A DNA stretch of 64,000 bases, taken from NCBI GenBank assembly GCA_021464245.1, contig JADCRB010000055.1, positions 2,510,487-2,574,486 on the forward strand, read 5' to 3'. Origin of the DNA: Carallia brachiata (Eukaryota; Streptophyta; Magnoliopsida; Malpighiales; Rhizophoraceae). The first letter of the stretch is position 1. Each line of letters opens with the position of its first letter. The notes below the pieces were generated by a model that was not told the origin of the DNA, searched no databases, and saw only the letters and a list, made by a program, of their open reading frames with translations. The translations under genes and the position numbers were made by a program. Below, piece by piece: positions 24,401 through 36,125 of this stretch.

Positions 24401-26520
24401 GCCTCCCCACCCACCCGCCAATAGAGATTACATTTGGGCCAATATTATTTTTCGAGTTACCATTTATTAATTATTCAATAATTTTAATCTATTATTTTAT
24501 GAATTTAGTATAATTAATTAAAATACTCCATTTAAATATTTTAATCAGATCTCTCGATAATGTGATCTTGTCTTAACAATTTAATTCTCATTTTATGACC
24601 TTTGACATCACTTGTAAAAAAAAAAAAAAAAAATTTTAATTTATTTATGATTAACACGTTCCAAAAAAGATATTATATTGTCTTCTTATGCTTTGTTTGG
24701 ATACCTGTTGGAATTGAAATAGAATGGAAATTTCGAATTCCGAGATACTATCTTACATTTGGCTAAAATGATTGAAAGTTGACGGAAATTGGTTTGTGTG
24801 CTTGCAGTGTGGTCAGTAAAGTGGAATTAAATTTTTTTTTTGAAAAAATTAATTCACCTACAACTGGGACAAAAAAAACAAGAAAAAATAATTTAAGTCA
24901 ATAAAAATTATATAATAATTTTATATATAATTATTTTTTTCATCACTTTTTCATATAATTTAAATATATTAATTCACTTTCTAATCATTTTTTCTTAAAT
25001 TAGTCATATTCAATTTATTCACCTTTTTTTTCACAATTTTTTTTCGAATTATTTTATTTCTCACCACTTTCTTTCTCATCAAATTCTTACAATCCAAACA
25101 GAGTATTAGAGAAACTTTTGATAATCAAACATCATGAATTATCTTCGATCACATGGCAATTAGATTAAGGAACGTTTTCAAGATGACCTATATTTCAGCA
25201 ATTCAAGCGGTTATATCGGACAAGGAAAAAGTTGGCGGTGGAAAAATTTTGTTAGAAGAGAGTTTGAGTATGTACCAAAAAAAGAAGAGAGTTTGACTAT
25301 GCTGACGGATAAAACTTACAAAATAAAATTTATTATTCTTTATTAATAGTATTTTTTTCAGCGAAAAAAGGTTAAAATTCAAAAAAATTATTTTTTATTT
25401 ATAAAGTCTACATGTTAACTTATTTTCTTCATTTTCTCTATTCGAAACCACGCTCATGGGACAATCCTTGCGGCCTAGACAATAGTGCCGAGTCTTCATT
25501 TTCCGTTCAATAATATGTGTAGAGATAGTCTTTAGCCATAAAAAAATAAAAAAAATCATAGAAGAAGTCAAAAAAAAATCAAAGAAAAGGGCCATATGAG
25601 CCTAAATCTTTTTTTTTCAAATTTTTTAAATTTTAAATTTAGAATAACATTCAATATATTTAAAATTTAATTTAAAAAAAATTAACTTCTCTTTTTATCT
25701 GCTGAAGGCGGGACTCACCCCTATGGCTATTTCCATTACAATGCCCTTTTGCTCCAGGACACCTATAAGGAGCACCGTTACCCACATAGGTTGACCCACA
25801 GTCAAACACTTTGCAAAATAAGATCTTTAAACTGTAAATCCACCGTTATTGCCAAAAAAAAAAAAAAAAAATTGTGAATTACCGTTCCTTCACGGTACAC
25901 CCTACTATTTTAACAGCTTTCAAATTGCAATGTTTACGAAAAGGTATAAAATTTATAAGAATAAGTAAATTTTTTTTTATAATTTATAATAAAAAAAATA
26001 TTAAGGAACAATATTGGGGCACCAATAAAAAATAATAAGGTGATATAGAACATTAAATAATTAAAAGTTTTAAAAAATAAATTATTAAATATTATTAAAT
26101 AAATTACATTATAATATTATTACTATTTAAAATTAAGTTGTGCAACATTAAATAATTGTAGATTTAGAAATTAGATTGAGAGAGGCAAATAATTATTAAA
26201 AAATTATTTTTTTAAATTTCTCAATATAAACAGTGAAATAATATTATTTATTAATAAATATTAACATATATAATAAAATAATATTATTTTAACATAAGCA
26301 ATAAACGTAACCTTCTAAAATTCAAATAAAAAAGAACAATTGTGCGGGAGTATAACATAAAATAGAGAATTTATTCGGAGCAAAAATAAATTTTAATAAA
26401 GAAATAATAAAAATTTAAATTTTTATTTTTGTTACAAGAATAATTAAAAGAGAATAATATATATATTTGAAAGAGACAATTAATTTAAATTAATATAAGT
26501 TATATCTATAATTTTTTTAA
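21421..26520. other. Intergenic, no gene seen
   Basis: AT-rich sequence with short meaningless frames. Contents seen: a 79-bp tandem repeat (21480-21637), a TA tract near 21779, poly(A)/poly(T) runs, and an AT-rich repeat at about 25870-26470 that resembles 35210-35600. Confidence 0.45.
21480..21637. repeat. 79-bp tandem repeat, two units
   Basis: Units 21480-21557 and 21558-21637 share AAAAATTTGCTCAACT, TAGAGTTTGAGCTCAGACCA and AGAAGGTG with scattered substitutions. Confidence 0.8.
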
Positions 26521-26568
26521 GAGTGGGTATTTGCCCACGCTCAAGGCCATATAGACGAGTCCCATCGT

Positions 26569-26976
26569 CCACGTGGTACGATCTTCCTTACCTAATTATG
26601 GAAGGCCGTAACCTTTATGTCATTCATTTCTATCCGAATGTGATTGGCCCACGTAGACCCGTTTCTCGAACAATCAAAACGAAAAACCCTACTAGAACTG
26701 GAAAAAACCGCTACAAAGTTGCGCGAGGCACGGTACTTACGTGCCCCCCCCCTTCATCTGGACTTTGTGTGACCCGACAGCGGACACTTATCGCACTTTT
26801 ATTGGCTGCTTCGTGGGGCCCATTCACGAACCTTTGCCAGTACGTGGGCCAGGGACTCAGATGCCACGCAAATGCGTTTCAACCAATCTCCTTCTTGTGC
26901 TGTTGAGCCTGCTGTTTACACGCGTGTCGTACGTAACACGTGTCCAGACCAGCCTCCTCGCTTGTGCGCTGTTATA
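26569..26976 (+). promoter_or_regulatory. Promoter of the DUF7950 gene: two G-boxes and a TATA box
   Basis: This stretch is clearly less AT-rich than the DNA to its left. It has CACGTG G-boxes at 26570-26575 and 26937-26942, more ACGT cores between them, and TATATAGG at about 26973. G-boxes bind bZIP/bHLH factors and suggest light or abscisic-acid control. The ATG is about 190 bp downstream of the TATA box. Confidence 0.6.
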
Positions 26977-27166
26977 TAGGGATAATAATTCTACTGCTTC
27001 TCTTTGTGCGTTGTTGCATTTATTAGTGCGGGCACAGCGGGAAGAGGGGTTAAAAAAAAAAAAAAAAGAAAATATCGGAAAAAAAAAAGAATATAGAGAT
27101 GATAAGGGAAAGAGTCGGTTAGACTCCCAGATCGGGAGTGAATGTTAAAGACGTTGGGGTCAAGAA

Positions 27167-28090
27167 ATGGACGTCAGAGAAGGTTGCTGCATAGCGAGTT
27201 ACGTTGCGTACGACATGTCGAAAGTCGATCGGATAATGCTCAGATTCCGGCCGATCGCCCCTAAACCGATGAATCTCGGTTCAGGCTCCGGCGGATCGTC
27301 TCCGGAAATGAGTGAGCCCGGTTCCAAGTCAGGCCGAGGCAAGAGAAGGCATAATACTGCCAGAGGAAATTATAGTAAAAGACGTAATAATAATAGCAGT
27401 GCTGGAAAGAGAAAAGGTTTGAGTGCAGAGAAGGTCGGAGCGGTTGTGACTTTACCGCTTCTGCCGGAGACTCCGGAACGGAAAGAATCGCAGGAGAAAG
27501 GACCTCTGGTTGAGTTGCCTTCGGCGAACCAAACGACGAACGCATCCGTTTGGCTCGGTTTTGGCAGGGAGGAGCGAGATCGGATGGTGATGCCGGGTGG
27601 TTTCGGCGTGTCAGGGAACCGGACGCCGGCAGTAGCTGGGGTGACGAAAGTGGTTGTTGGATCGTGCGTGACAGTGGAATGTGTGACGGACACGTGGGTA
27701 GATGTGGACGAGCTAGGGCGAACAGACGATGAACGGAGGGCGAATCTGGAGAAGGACGCGTGTCCGGGTTTTATCTCTGATTATCTCGGGCGGGTTACGT
27801 GGACAAACGACGCGTACAGGGAGATGGTGGGCCAAACTGGCGGCGGCTGCGGGGCGGAGATGATGGTGTGGCTGTCGACGAGGGAGAAAGCTCCGGTGAC
27901 GGCGACGGTGTCACGCCAGGTGGCGTTCACGTGCAGAGTGAGGGTGCAGTATGAGAAGGTTCAGAACACGTGTGGCAACAATGGAAAAGAAAGGAGCTCG
28001 ATCACGGTGCCATGTGACGTGTGGAGAATGGACGGCGGTGGATTTGCATGGCGATTAGACGTCAAGGCCGCTCTCTGTTTGGGCCGGTAA
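27167..28090 (+). CDS. DUF7950 domain protein, 307 aa
   Basis: An intronless gene for a plant-specific protein of unknown function. It begins with a cysteine-containing segment and the family-typical SKVDRIMLRFRPIAPKP (about residues 18-34). A basic, low-complexity region follows (residues 55-85: GKRRHNTARGNYSKRRNNN, possibly a nuclear localisation signal). The conserved C-terminal domain (about 170-307) carries CVTVECVTDTWVDVDELG, DYLGRVTWTNDAYREMVG and a final FAWRLDVKAALCLGR. The WTNDAYREMVG element recalls PAS-like sequences, but I do not claim a PAS fold. The ATG at 27167 is chosen because the family N-terminus follows it. The frame is intact, GC-richer than the surroundings, and is preceded by G-boxes. 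No substrate or partner can be read from the sequence. Confidence 0.88.
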   Translation: MDVREGCCIASYVAYDMSKVDRIMLRFRPIAPKPMNLGSGSGGSSPEMSEPGSKSGRGKRRHNTARGNYSKRRNNNSSAGKRKGLSAEKVGAVVTLPLLPETPERKESQEKGPLVELPSANQTTNASVWLGFGREERDRMVMPGGFGVSGNRTPAVAGVTKVVVGSCVTVECVTDTWVDVDELGRTDDERRANLEKDACPGFISDYLGRVTWTNDAYREMVGQTGGGCGAEMMVWLSTREKAPVTATVSRQVAFTCRVRVQYEKVQNTCGNNGKERSSITVPCDVWRMDGGGFAWRLDVKAALCLGR

Positions 28091-31000
28091 GAAGCTAAGG
28101 AGAAAAAACTTTATCCTGACGGTCTCTGTAAGCAATCTTTATTAATAACCTTATTATTACTCCTATGCACTAACAGCTTTGAGTTTGAGTGTCACACGGG
28201 GTGGGTGAGGAAGGTGAGGAGTGGCCAGAAGCTCGAACTCCTGTTTCACAATTTGCTACCACTTTACCGCTGCGACAAGCCCGAGTCTCGACAAAATTAG
28301 TGTGGTCCTTGCATGTTAATTATATATGTATATGTATGTCCTTGAATGTTGGAACTGTGAATTGGTTTGGTCTCCTCTCTTTTCTTTGTATGTGCACTCG
28401 TTGCTTTTTTGGAGCTTTTTGCTGTAGATCCACGTTCCTTGCTCTTTCTTGGTGCTACTGGCCATAGTAGCCGTCTCAACGTAAATTAATTTAATGCAAT
28501 GATATATAATATATATATATATATGCTTCGTTTGATTCTTTCTCTTTTTTTTTTTTTTTTTGGAGAAGGCTTCGGTTGATTCTTTGATTATTTGTAATTT
28601 CGTAGAGTTTTTTTTTTTTGTTATTAACTTTTTTGGGTATTAAACTCATGGAAGATAGAGAGAAAATTAATGAAAAAGCTGTTAGCGTGGAGACGGGAAA
28701 AGGACACGCGCGTTGGTGGAAGACAACGCCTATTATTCGACCATTCTTAAGGCTCTGGATCTGTTCTTTTCTTTGTAGTATTTCAAATATGAACGTAATT
28801 TTGTACGCTTGATTTGCTTTCAAATGAGCTCCACGTGGATGTTCTCCGCTGCAAAGCTATTTAAACTATATTTTCCATTCTTCGGAAAAATTGCATTCCG
28901 AATAATGAATTGATTTGATCATCTCTTTGTTTGACCCAGTTGTGCGCATTTATTGCCAAGGATTAATACATCTCTCAAATTTTAATATTTCTATTAATAT
29001 TTTAATTAAAATTAAAATTAATAATTTTAAAATAAAATTAATAATTTTAAAAATATAAAAATAATAAAAATTTTAAAATTTATCAATCATATTTTAAAAA
29101 TATTAATCAATATCAACTGTAACACTAATATTTTCTCCTAACTTTAATGCCAACCTACTTTTACGCCGGTGCCGCGTCAACAATAAACTTAACATAATCT
29201 AACGAAATGCAATGTGCTTTCGACAATTCGGATATGTCATTTTTTCTTTTAAATTTTTACATTTTTTTTCATATAAATCTTAATTTTTTTTAATATTTTA
29301 TTTGAATTTTAAATTTTTTATCAAATCAATCAATTTATTTACAAAAAGCGGTCAATATATTAATGAATGAGTTTAAATTAATAAAAATTATTTAAAAAAA
29401 TTAAATAAATGAATTGAATATTTTTTCATTAATAAATATATACACATAAAATATTTTTTTAATTAATAAAATATATAAATTAAATATGTAAAATACATAC
29501 TTTTTTATAAAAAAATTTTAATTAATGTATTTAACTTTTTTTCAAATAATTTTTATAAGGTCAAAATCATTTTTTTAATAGATTAATCACTTTTCGTTAA
29601 CAAATGGATTAATTTAGTACGAAATCAAAAGGTTTATCACTCAAATAAAATTTTAAAAAGATTTAGAACTTATATATAAAAAATTATAAAAGTTTAAAAC
29701 TTATAAAATGTATGTCCCTTCGATAATTTGTGTAAAACTCTAGAATCTTGTGGGTATTTAACTTTTCTATATGATAACTAAACCAGTCAAAGAAATATTG
29801 AAGTAAAAAATCAATTATATATGTGAACCGAGACTACCATATGATAGATATTGATTAGTTTTGTGTGTTCATAGTTTCGCATACTCTTGGTAGTAAATTT
29901 GGTCCATTTAACAAGAATTTTATCACTTGAGATGATAATTTGATAATATTTCAACATATTTTCTTCACTCATGATCCAAGTTTGAGTTTTAGTAACTGTA
30001 ATTGGAAGAGTAATAACTTCTTTTGATTAAGTTGACTGTATTCGCGTGATGTTGCTTCCAAACTTGTTAATCACCGTGTTAATTTGGAGGAAATCCACTC
30101 GAACTCATCAGTGTTCGAATAGGAGGTCCCTTTTTTTGAATAGATTAAATGAGACATACACATGCAGTTTACTCCAATCTCAACCTAAATATCTGATAAC
30201 TGATATATGTAATAAATTTTTTTATGTTAAAAAAAAAAATTTTGAGTCTGATTCGTTGAGAAATTTTTTAGTTTTAGTGGAAACGGTATGATAAGCAACC
30301 GCCAGCCATACTATCTAGAGTGGGTCCTCACCATAATGTTGAGAAATACATACAATACAAGTAAACAGAAACCCGACGTATGTTTGGGCTTGTCGGTTGG
30401 GCGGGATGGGAGGGCACTTCTTGAATCGATGTTGGACCTGATGGGTTAATCTGTATGGCCGCCTAAAAGACCAACGAAAAGTTGTTGGGCCTTCTCACAA
30501 TATGAATATTCCAGTCCGTAAAATAATAACCCAAAGCCCCAAGTTTAGCATTTGGGTTGGGCTTTGTCGGGCTTCAGCGTTTAAGAAAAGACCTTTTCAC
30601 ATGACCAAATTCATCAGGCACTTCTTGAATATACGTAGACCTGATCCGTGTGTTCGTCTTGGCGGCCTTCTCTTCTTCTCACCCACAGGCCAACTTGGTT
30701 CAGTACTGAACTGGTCGGTCACGGTTCGCTATATTCACCGTGAAGGCAACATGGCAGTGTAGATTGGATGGCGAATTTTGCCTTTTCATTGGAATGGTGC
30801 CTTATTTGCATTTTATTTAGAGAACACCTACCAACAATAACCTTTCAAATTAACAACGAAAGTTGGTTCAGTTGGTTAGACCTTCATTTTTTATTTAACA
30901 AGTTTGAGATTCTAATTTTATTAATGGTCTTTTTGACGAATAATATATAAGTCTAATATAAGTCCTTTTTTAAGATCTGAAGTTTTTTTGATTTTGAATG

Positions 31001-31326
31001 AGACAGTCTCTTTTCACGTAAATTCTTTCCGGATAAAAAAAATACCTTTCAACTTGACGAAACTCGTTTTTCCTTTAATGAAAACAAAGTTGTCAAAGAG
31101 CAATACAAAAATGTTGTACTTGGTTGGACCCCGTCAAAAGAAAAGCTAAAGTATATATTTTATTCAATACAAACTCTTTTTTTTTTTTATGAGGGGTTAC
31201 AAGCAAAATGGTTACCAAATTAGAAATGCAAATTGCTAAACAAAAAAAAAAAAAAAAAAAAAAGGCAGGAGCTTTTATTTGTTCAGTCTTTTTAGAGGAG
31301 AGAGACTTGCGGGTGGGGAAGGGAAA
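28091..31326. other. Intergenic; 3' flank of the DUF7950 gene and AT-rich DNA
   Basis: Probably 3' untranslated sequence to about 28500, then AT-rich DNA with no gene. A small frame at 28618-28812 has no recognisable domain. A tRNA-like relic lies at 30861-30913. A run of A at about 31242-31264 comes before the subtilase array. Confidence 0.4.
30861..30913 (+). repeat. tRNA-like relic, possible SINE head
   Basis: AGTTGGTTCAGTTGGTTAGA resembles a pol III A box and is followed 39 bases later by AGTTTGAGATTCT, a decayed B box. No cloverleaf can be folded, so it is not a working tRNA gene. Confidence 0.3.
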
Positions 31327-33621
31327 CTAGGACGTCAGGACTACGACAGGGCTGGAGACTACATGGTCGTATTGATCCCTCCATTTAAGATAGCCATAGT
31401 ATACTTGATTTGGAGCACTCTCGCCAAGCTCTATACTTACAGAAAAGGATTGTTTCTGATATCGTTGAGTAAAGGACAAAGTACTGGGCTGTACTGTGAT
31501 TCTCATTCCGTCACCAACATGAATTTGCACTGTTGCCTGGTAAACAGATGTGTCATTTCCCACGTTTGTCACAACCCTGGTGAAGTTTTTGATTGCTGGA
31601 TAGGGTGTCGTTTCATTGCTGAAAATGGCAGTGAAAGAAGGATAGTTTAGGTCAGTTTGAACAAGGCTGCAATTCCATTGATTTCTCCTAAGGATGGCAC
31701 TCATCTGCGTATCATTATAGCCAAGGCCACGGAGAAAGTTGACATATTCTTGAAATCCCATGTCAAATATAAGTCCAGGATTCATGGCTTGGTTTGGGTT
31801 GACATGACCTGCCCCAAAATGTAAGGGCGTTGCAGGGAGTCCAGACCATTGGTCTTTTATAGTGCGCTGCGTATTATCTGTGTTGTATGCTGTGGTCATA
31901 ATTGCTGATCGGATTGCTGCTGGACTCCATTCAGGATAGATGTTTTTGAGTAAAGCTGCTACACCAGCAACATGGGGCGCGGCCATTGAGGTGCCTGACA
32001 GTAAAGCATAATCTGTTACCAAATCATATTTCCCCACCCTCATGGCTGGCTCATTTGGTACAACTGCTGCTAGCACATCCACTCCAGGTGCGAGTATATC
32101 TGGTTTTAGAACACTTGGATTGATTGGGTCTGGTCCTCTTGAAGAAAAAAAGGCAACTCGAGGTGCTGGTTTTGTTCCCAAATTGGTGGACATAAATTCT
32201 AGGCTTTTCACTTTGGTTGTATTTTGCCCATTATTTGCATATTGTCTGACCAAAATCCCAGAAGCAGTTGATAAAACTATGCTGGGAATAGTGTAGGCCT
32301 CCGGATCCATAAGTGACAAATCTGTCATGAATATTCCAGCATATGCACCTGCCCTCTGAAGCTCCTGCTTTTGTCCTTCAACATCCGTTTGTGTGGTATT
32401 GTCACATAAGACTATCTTTCCGTGAACCTCGGATTTGTTAAATGCATTATAGTTGCATATTGCTTTGTTTGCATCACTTTGGCCATAGTACAGCGGAGTG
32501 TCGGTAATGTAGACTCTTTCTGGGAAGTACGATGTTCCTTGAAGTGTGATGCCATTTCCCAAGGTCAATGCCGCAGTGAAAGTTCTGTCCATTGTCCCGG
32601 CTCCGACTGTGGCAATCCAAGGTGCCCCATTGTGTATGGTCTGATATGATCCTTGATTACCAGCTGCACAAACAACGAAAATTCCCTTTTCAATTGCTGA
32701 AAGAGAAGCTATGGCAATGACATCTTGGAAGTAAGGTGTTTGCGGGAAACCGAGGGACAGTGACATGATATCAACCCCATCAGCAAGTGCTTGGTCCATT
32801 CCTGCAAGTACATCAGTTGATGCAGTTTCCAGAGTATCCGTCGCAAAGAGGACCTTGTACATGGCAACATGTGCAGCTGGTGCCATTCCTCTGGCCGTGC
32901 CTTTTGCATATCCAAAATGGCTGGCACCTTCCACTGGGGAACCTGCAGCTGTGGATGATGTGTGGGTTCCATGGCCAGTGAAGTCTCTGGCAGAGTCATA
33001 GTCCTCCTTGGGATTAATTTTCCTTCTTGCGGCTTTGAGTCCTTTGCTAAAAGATCGAGCTCCAATGAGTTTCTTATTGCAATTAGTTGGGCCAAACGCG
33101 GTGCCATTCTCACATTGCCCTCTCCATCTTTGTGGCACAGGTTGCATCCCTCTGTCATTGAAGCTTTGACTTTCTGGCCAAATTCCTGTGTCAATGATCC
33201 CTATGATCACACCTTCACCATACGATGCAGTAGGCCATAGGCCAAACTTATGGTTCAGTCCAAGAAACTTGGAGCTGTGAGTGGTGAAGAGTTTTCCAAA
33301 TGACTCTTTATACGTAGCAATATGAGCTGGGGATCGCTCAACGTCAGCTAATTGAGATTGTGTGAGTCTGGCGCTGAAACCATGCATGACATGGCTATAC
33401 GAGTACAGCAAAAGTTCTTTGTCATTGGGTCGATCCGACAATGATGTCAGGATTGAGCGGTGCCATGATTCATGGGTTGAGAATGTCGTAGGCTTTTGAT
33501 TGTGATCCATATGGATGATGTATGTTTGCATTTCTTCACTTCCAAGAACTACATCGTTCCTGCCCAGAAGCAACAGCAGTAGCCAAAGCAGCAGACTGTA
33601 AATCAGCTTGGAGAAGCCCAT
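31327..33621 (-). CDS. SBT1.9: Subtilisin-like protease SBT1.9-type, array copy 1, 764 aa
   Basis: A secreted serine protease of the plant S8A (pyrolysin) family, with no introns. Order: signal peptide (about 1-27, leucine-rich core), inhibitor I9 prodomain (about 33-112), catalytic domain with Asp144 in GIIDTGIWPE, His217 in GHGTH, oxyanion Asn322 in AAGNQGS and Ser545 in SGTSMAAPH, a PA domain inserted at about 370-460, and a C-terminal fibronectin III-like domain (about 655-762). It would mature by self-cleavage of the prodomain in the secretory pathway and act in the cell wall. I chose ATG 33621 because it starts the signal peptide and follows a TATA box by about 95 bases; the frame stays open upstream without a better ATG. 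All catalytic residues are present. It is the most diverged of the four copies (for example NNGQNTTKVK, where the others have ATQVTAAKVK-like text). Confidence 0.95.
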   Translation of the reverse strand: MGFSKLIYSLLLWLLLLLLGRNDVVLGSEEMQTYIIHMDHNQKPTTFSTHESWHRSILTSLSDRPNDKELLLYSYSHVMHGFSARLTQSQLADVERSPAHIATYKESFGKLFTTHSSKFLGLNHKFGLWPTASYGEGVIIGIIDTGIWPESQSFNDRGMQPVPQRWRGQCENGTAFGPTNCNKKLIGARSFSKGLKAARRKINPKEDYDSARDFTGHGTHTSSTAAGSPVEGASHFGYAKGTARGMAPAAHVAMYKVLFATDTLETASTDVLAGMDQALADGVDIMSLSLGFPQTPYFQDVIAIASLSAIEKGIFVVCAAGNQGSYQTIHNGAPWIATVGAGTMDRTFTAALTLGNGITLQGTSYFPERVYITDTPLYYGQSDANKAICNYNAFNKSEVHGKIVLCDNTTQTDVEGQKQELQRAGAYAGIFMTDLSLMDPEAYTIPSIVLSTASGILVRQYANNGQNTTKVKSLEFMSTNLGTKPAPRVAFFSSRGPDPINPSVLKPDILAPGVDVLAAVVPNEPAMRVGKYDLVTDYALLSGTSMAAPHVAGVAALLKNIYPEWSPAAIRSAIMTTAYNTDNTQRTIKDQWSGLPATPLHFGAGHVNPNQAMNPGLIFDMGFQEYVNFLRGLGYNDTQMSAILRRNQWNCSLVQTDLNYPSFTAIFSNETTPYPAIKNFTRVVTNVGNDTSVYQATVQIHVGDGMRITVQPSTLSFTQRYQKQSFSVSIELGESAPNQVYYGYLKWRDQYDHVVSSPVVVLTS

Positions 33622-33714
33622 CTTTCTTTTTTTTTTTTGGTCCCCAATGCCAGCCAAGGATCTTACTGACAAAGACAATGAGAACTGATGAATTTCAGAG
33701 ACATACATTGGGGG

Positions 33715-33725
33715 TTATATATAAG
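33715..33725 (-). promoter_or_regulatory. TATA box of subtilase copy 1
   Basis: CTTATATATAA on the minus strand, 94 bases before the ATG, with the downstream text GTGCAG...GTGTATGTTG conserved in all four array promoters. Confidence 0.75.
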
Positions 33726-33960
33726 TGCAGCTGGTCGTGTATGTTGTTTCTTGTATGAAAGTAGCATTCCCAGTTGGAGACAGGACATATTTGCTAATCG
33801 ATTTTACCCAGGTCCATGGAACAATTATGCATTTCAACATAGTCATAAACTACTTATGTTTTGTCGGACTTGTTAGCATCGCCAATGCCTATTGTTGCTT
33901 CCTTGTTTGAAAATTAATCTGGGCTTTTCTCAATTGTCTACAGTGGCATTTTAGCCTTGG

Positions 33961-34010
33961 AAAAAATGAACCGGCCATACAGCTACTACTCCTTTTCCCT
34001 TTACTATAAC
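33961..34010 (-). promoter_or_regulatory. Conserved upstream module of subtilase copy 1
   Basis: A block around ATGAACCGGCCATAC (33966-33980, plus-strand text) lies about 345 bases before the start codon. The same block sits at 40646-40660, 46876-46890 and 52145-52159 before the other copies, which makes it a candidate regulatory module or simply part of the duplicated unit. Confidence 0.5.
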
Positions 34011-34114
34011 TAATTTCATTTTTCATGGAATTTTCCTTAAACACAAAAGCATGACGTTGACTTCGATCTCGATTTTGTTGGTTCACATTAGCCGTTTCTT
34101 CATCAAACGGCAAG

Positions 34115-35850
34115 TTTCATGATCATAACTCTTGGAATCTCCGTTACATATTGCATTTTGTTTTCCTTTTTTTTTTTTTTTTTGGGCACATTCCCTTACG
34201 TATTTGCTTGTCAAAGAGTAAACATAATGACAAATGACAACGCGTTAACACTACAGTCCATCTTAAAACAAGGCTTAAATGATCCAAGTCATATTATAAT
34301 TACCATTTGCGGTGGCAACGATAAATTTACACGAGGCATATTTCTTTACTTTCTGTTTCCCCTTCATGTCCAGATATTTTTTAGTGAAAAAAATGTGTTT
34401 TCAGATGCGTTGAGATTAGGAAAAATGTTTATGGATATACAATAAAATTGTCTTACACTGATTATAATAATTGTGATTGAAGTTGGTGTAATTACTACTT
34501 CTCGCTTAATCAAATCTTATAAAGATAAACACACTACTTAATTATTAATAGATTCGAGCAAATCTTCACATATCCACTCACAATATTAATGAATTTGAAA
34601 TCCATTATCGTACTTTTTACAAAAAATTTTATTTTTATAAGAATGGGTGTCAATAAGAAAATTTAAATCCAAATCAATACAAAAAAAAAAAGATACATTA
34701 AATCACTGTACAAGCTAGAACTTCAATTACTCTTTTATGTCTAGCTTTGAACGCGGCGACGAGACATATTCTACGTACTTATACGCCAAAGGAATCATCC
34801 CGAGTTCATTGTCAATACTCTAATTTCTTAAGTGCCCAAAAAGAGAAAAAAGTATGAAAAAATAGGTTATGCCATGGACGAAATTCTTCTTCTTCCTTCA
34901 ATTTCTGATTTGCAATATATTGAAATAAATATCTTTTTTCATTCCCTAAAATATAGCTTTACATACATGTAAGAATAACAATGACGGTTCACTCTTTTTG
35001 TGCATACAATTTTTTTTGTTTATTAAAAAATTTATTAAATTATGAATTATAAAATAAAAAAAATCTCTTCTCTAATAAATCTTGCACTCTCTTTTTTCTC
35101 AAAATTAAAACTTGAAATATTTGTAATAAAAATTTAAAATTAACTATTAAGTATCTCACAAAAATTAAAATATACTATCTCTAATTTTTTTTTTAATTTT
35201 TTACGCTAGAAGAAGAAAATAACAATAACGTCCCATGGAGATCTAGGAATCGAAGTAAGGGGGACAAATATGTATTAAAAAATTATTTTTTCAATTTTTT
35301 AATTATAAATAGTGACATACTTAGTAAAATAATATTATGTTATTAATAAATAGTAACTTATATAATAAAATTATTTTAATATATATAATAACCTTCAAAT
35401 TGAAAAAAAAAAACAAGAGACTAGGATTAAAATGTAAAGTATAAAATATAACGGAAGTAAAATATAAATTTTAGTATTAATAATAGTATAAACTTGAGCT
35501 TCTTTACATCAAATTTTTCATTAGAGACAATTGGGGGGACAAAACAAAACTTTGAGAAAGAATAATAAGTTAAAATTACTATAAATTATATTTATAATAA
35601 ATGTAAACCATAAATTTCACGTACATATAAATTCAGACATCTCGTTAAAAAAAATAACGAGAATTATTAAGTCTAACAAAAGAATTCTTATTATATGAAA
35701 TAATTAACCTTTTCAACTAACCAAACAAACATTGATTGATTCGGTCAAAAAAAAACAAACAAACAAACAAACATTGATTTGTCACAACCTTAACTTTATT
35801 TTTTAGCACGAGGAAAATAGTCAATGCATTAATAGGACCTCAAGTACAAT
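34115..35850. other. Spacer between subtilase copies 1 and 2, left part; no gene
   Basis: AT-rich, with traces of the duplicated subtilase upstream sequence to about 34450. The stretch 35210-35600 resembles the AT-rich repeat at 25870-26470 (shared AAAAAATTATTTTTT and TATTAATAAATA blocks). A CAAA tandem tract lies near 35750-35772. Confidence 0.4.
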
Positions 35851-35852
35851 AA

Positions 35853-36125
35853 GGGTCCGTTTGTTTGCTGTAAAATAACTTACATTTATAAAATATTTGC
35901 AGGGGAAAATATTTGCAGTAAAAATAATAATTTTTCTTTATCACTTATTTATAGCACAGTTTGTGTTTTCCCTGAAAATAACTTCAGCTCTGCAAAAGGA
36001 GAAGTTATTTTACCTGAAAATCTAAAAATTTTCCCCAAATTTTGCCTATGTAAAATATTTTCCGTGAAACAAACGCTGGAAAACCTGTATAATTTTTTCC
36101 TGTAAAATTTTTTCCTGTAAATACA
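35853..36125 (+). mobile_element. MITE family copy 1, right end missing
   Basis: Starts with AAGGGTCCGTTTGTTTGCTG and continues with GTAAAATAACTTACATTTAT and TTATTTATAGCACAGTTTGTG, collinear with 43832-44117 and inverted with 52675-52963. The right terminus seen in the other copies is absent; a GC-rich island begins there. Confidence 0.7.

Noticed and set aside
26523..27148. Plus-strand frames of 127 and 135 aa upstream of the DUF7950 gene
   Set aside because: They overlap the G-boxes and TATA box, have no domain, and end before the gene; this is promoter and leader DNA.
32709..33194. 161-aa minus-strand frame inside subtilase copy 1, with similar frames in copies 2-4
   Set aside because: Alternative-frame shadow of the subtilase coding sequence; its conservation follows from the paralogy of the real frame.
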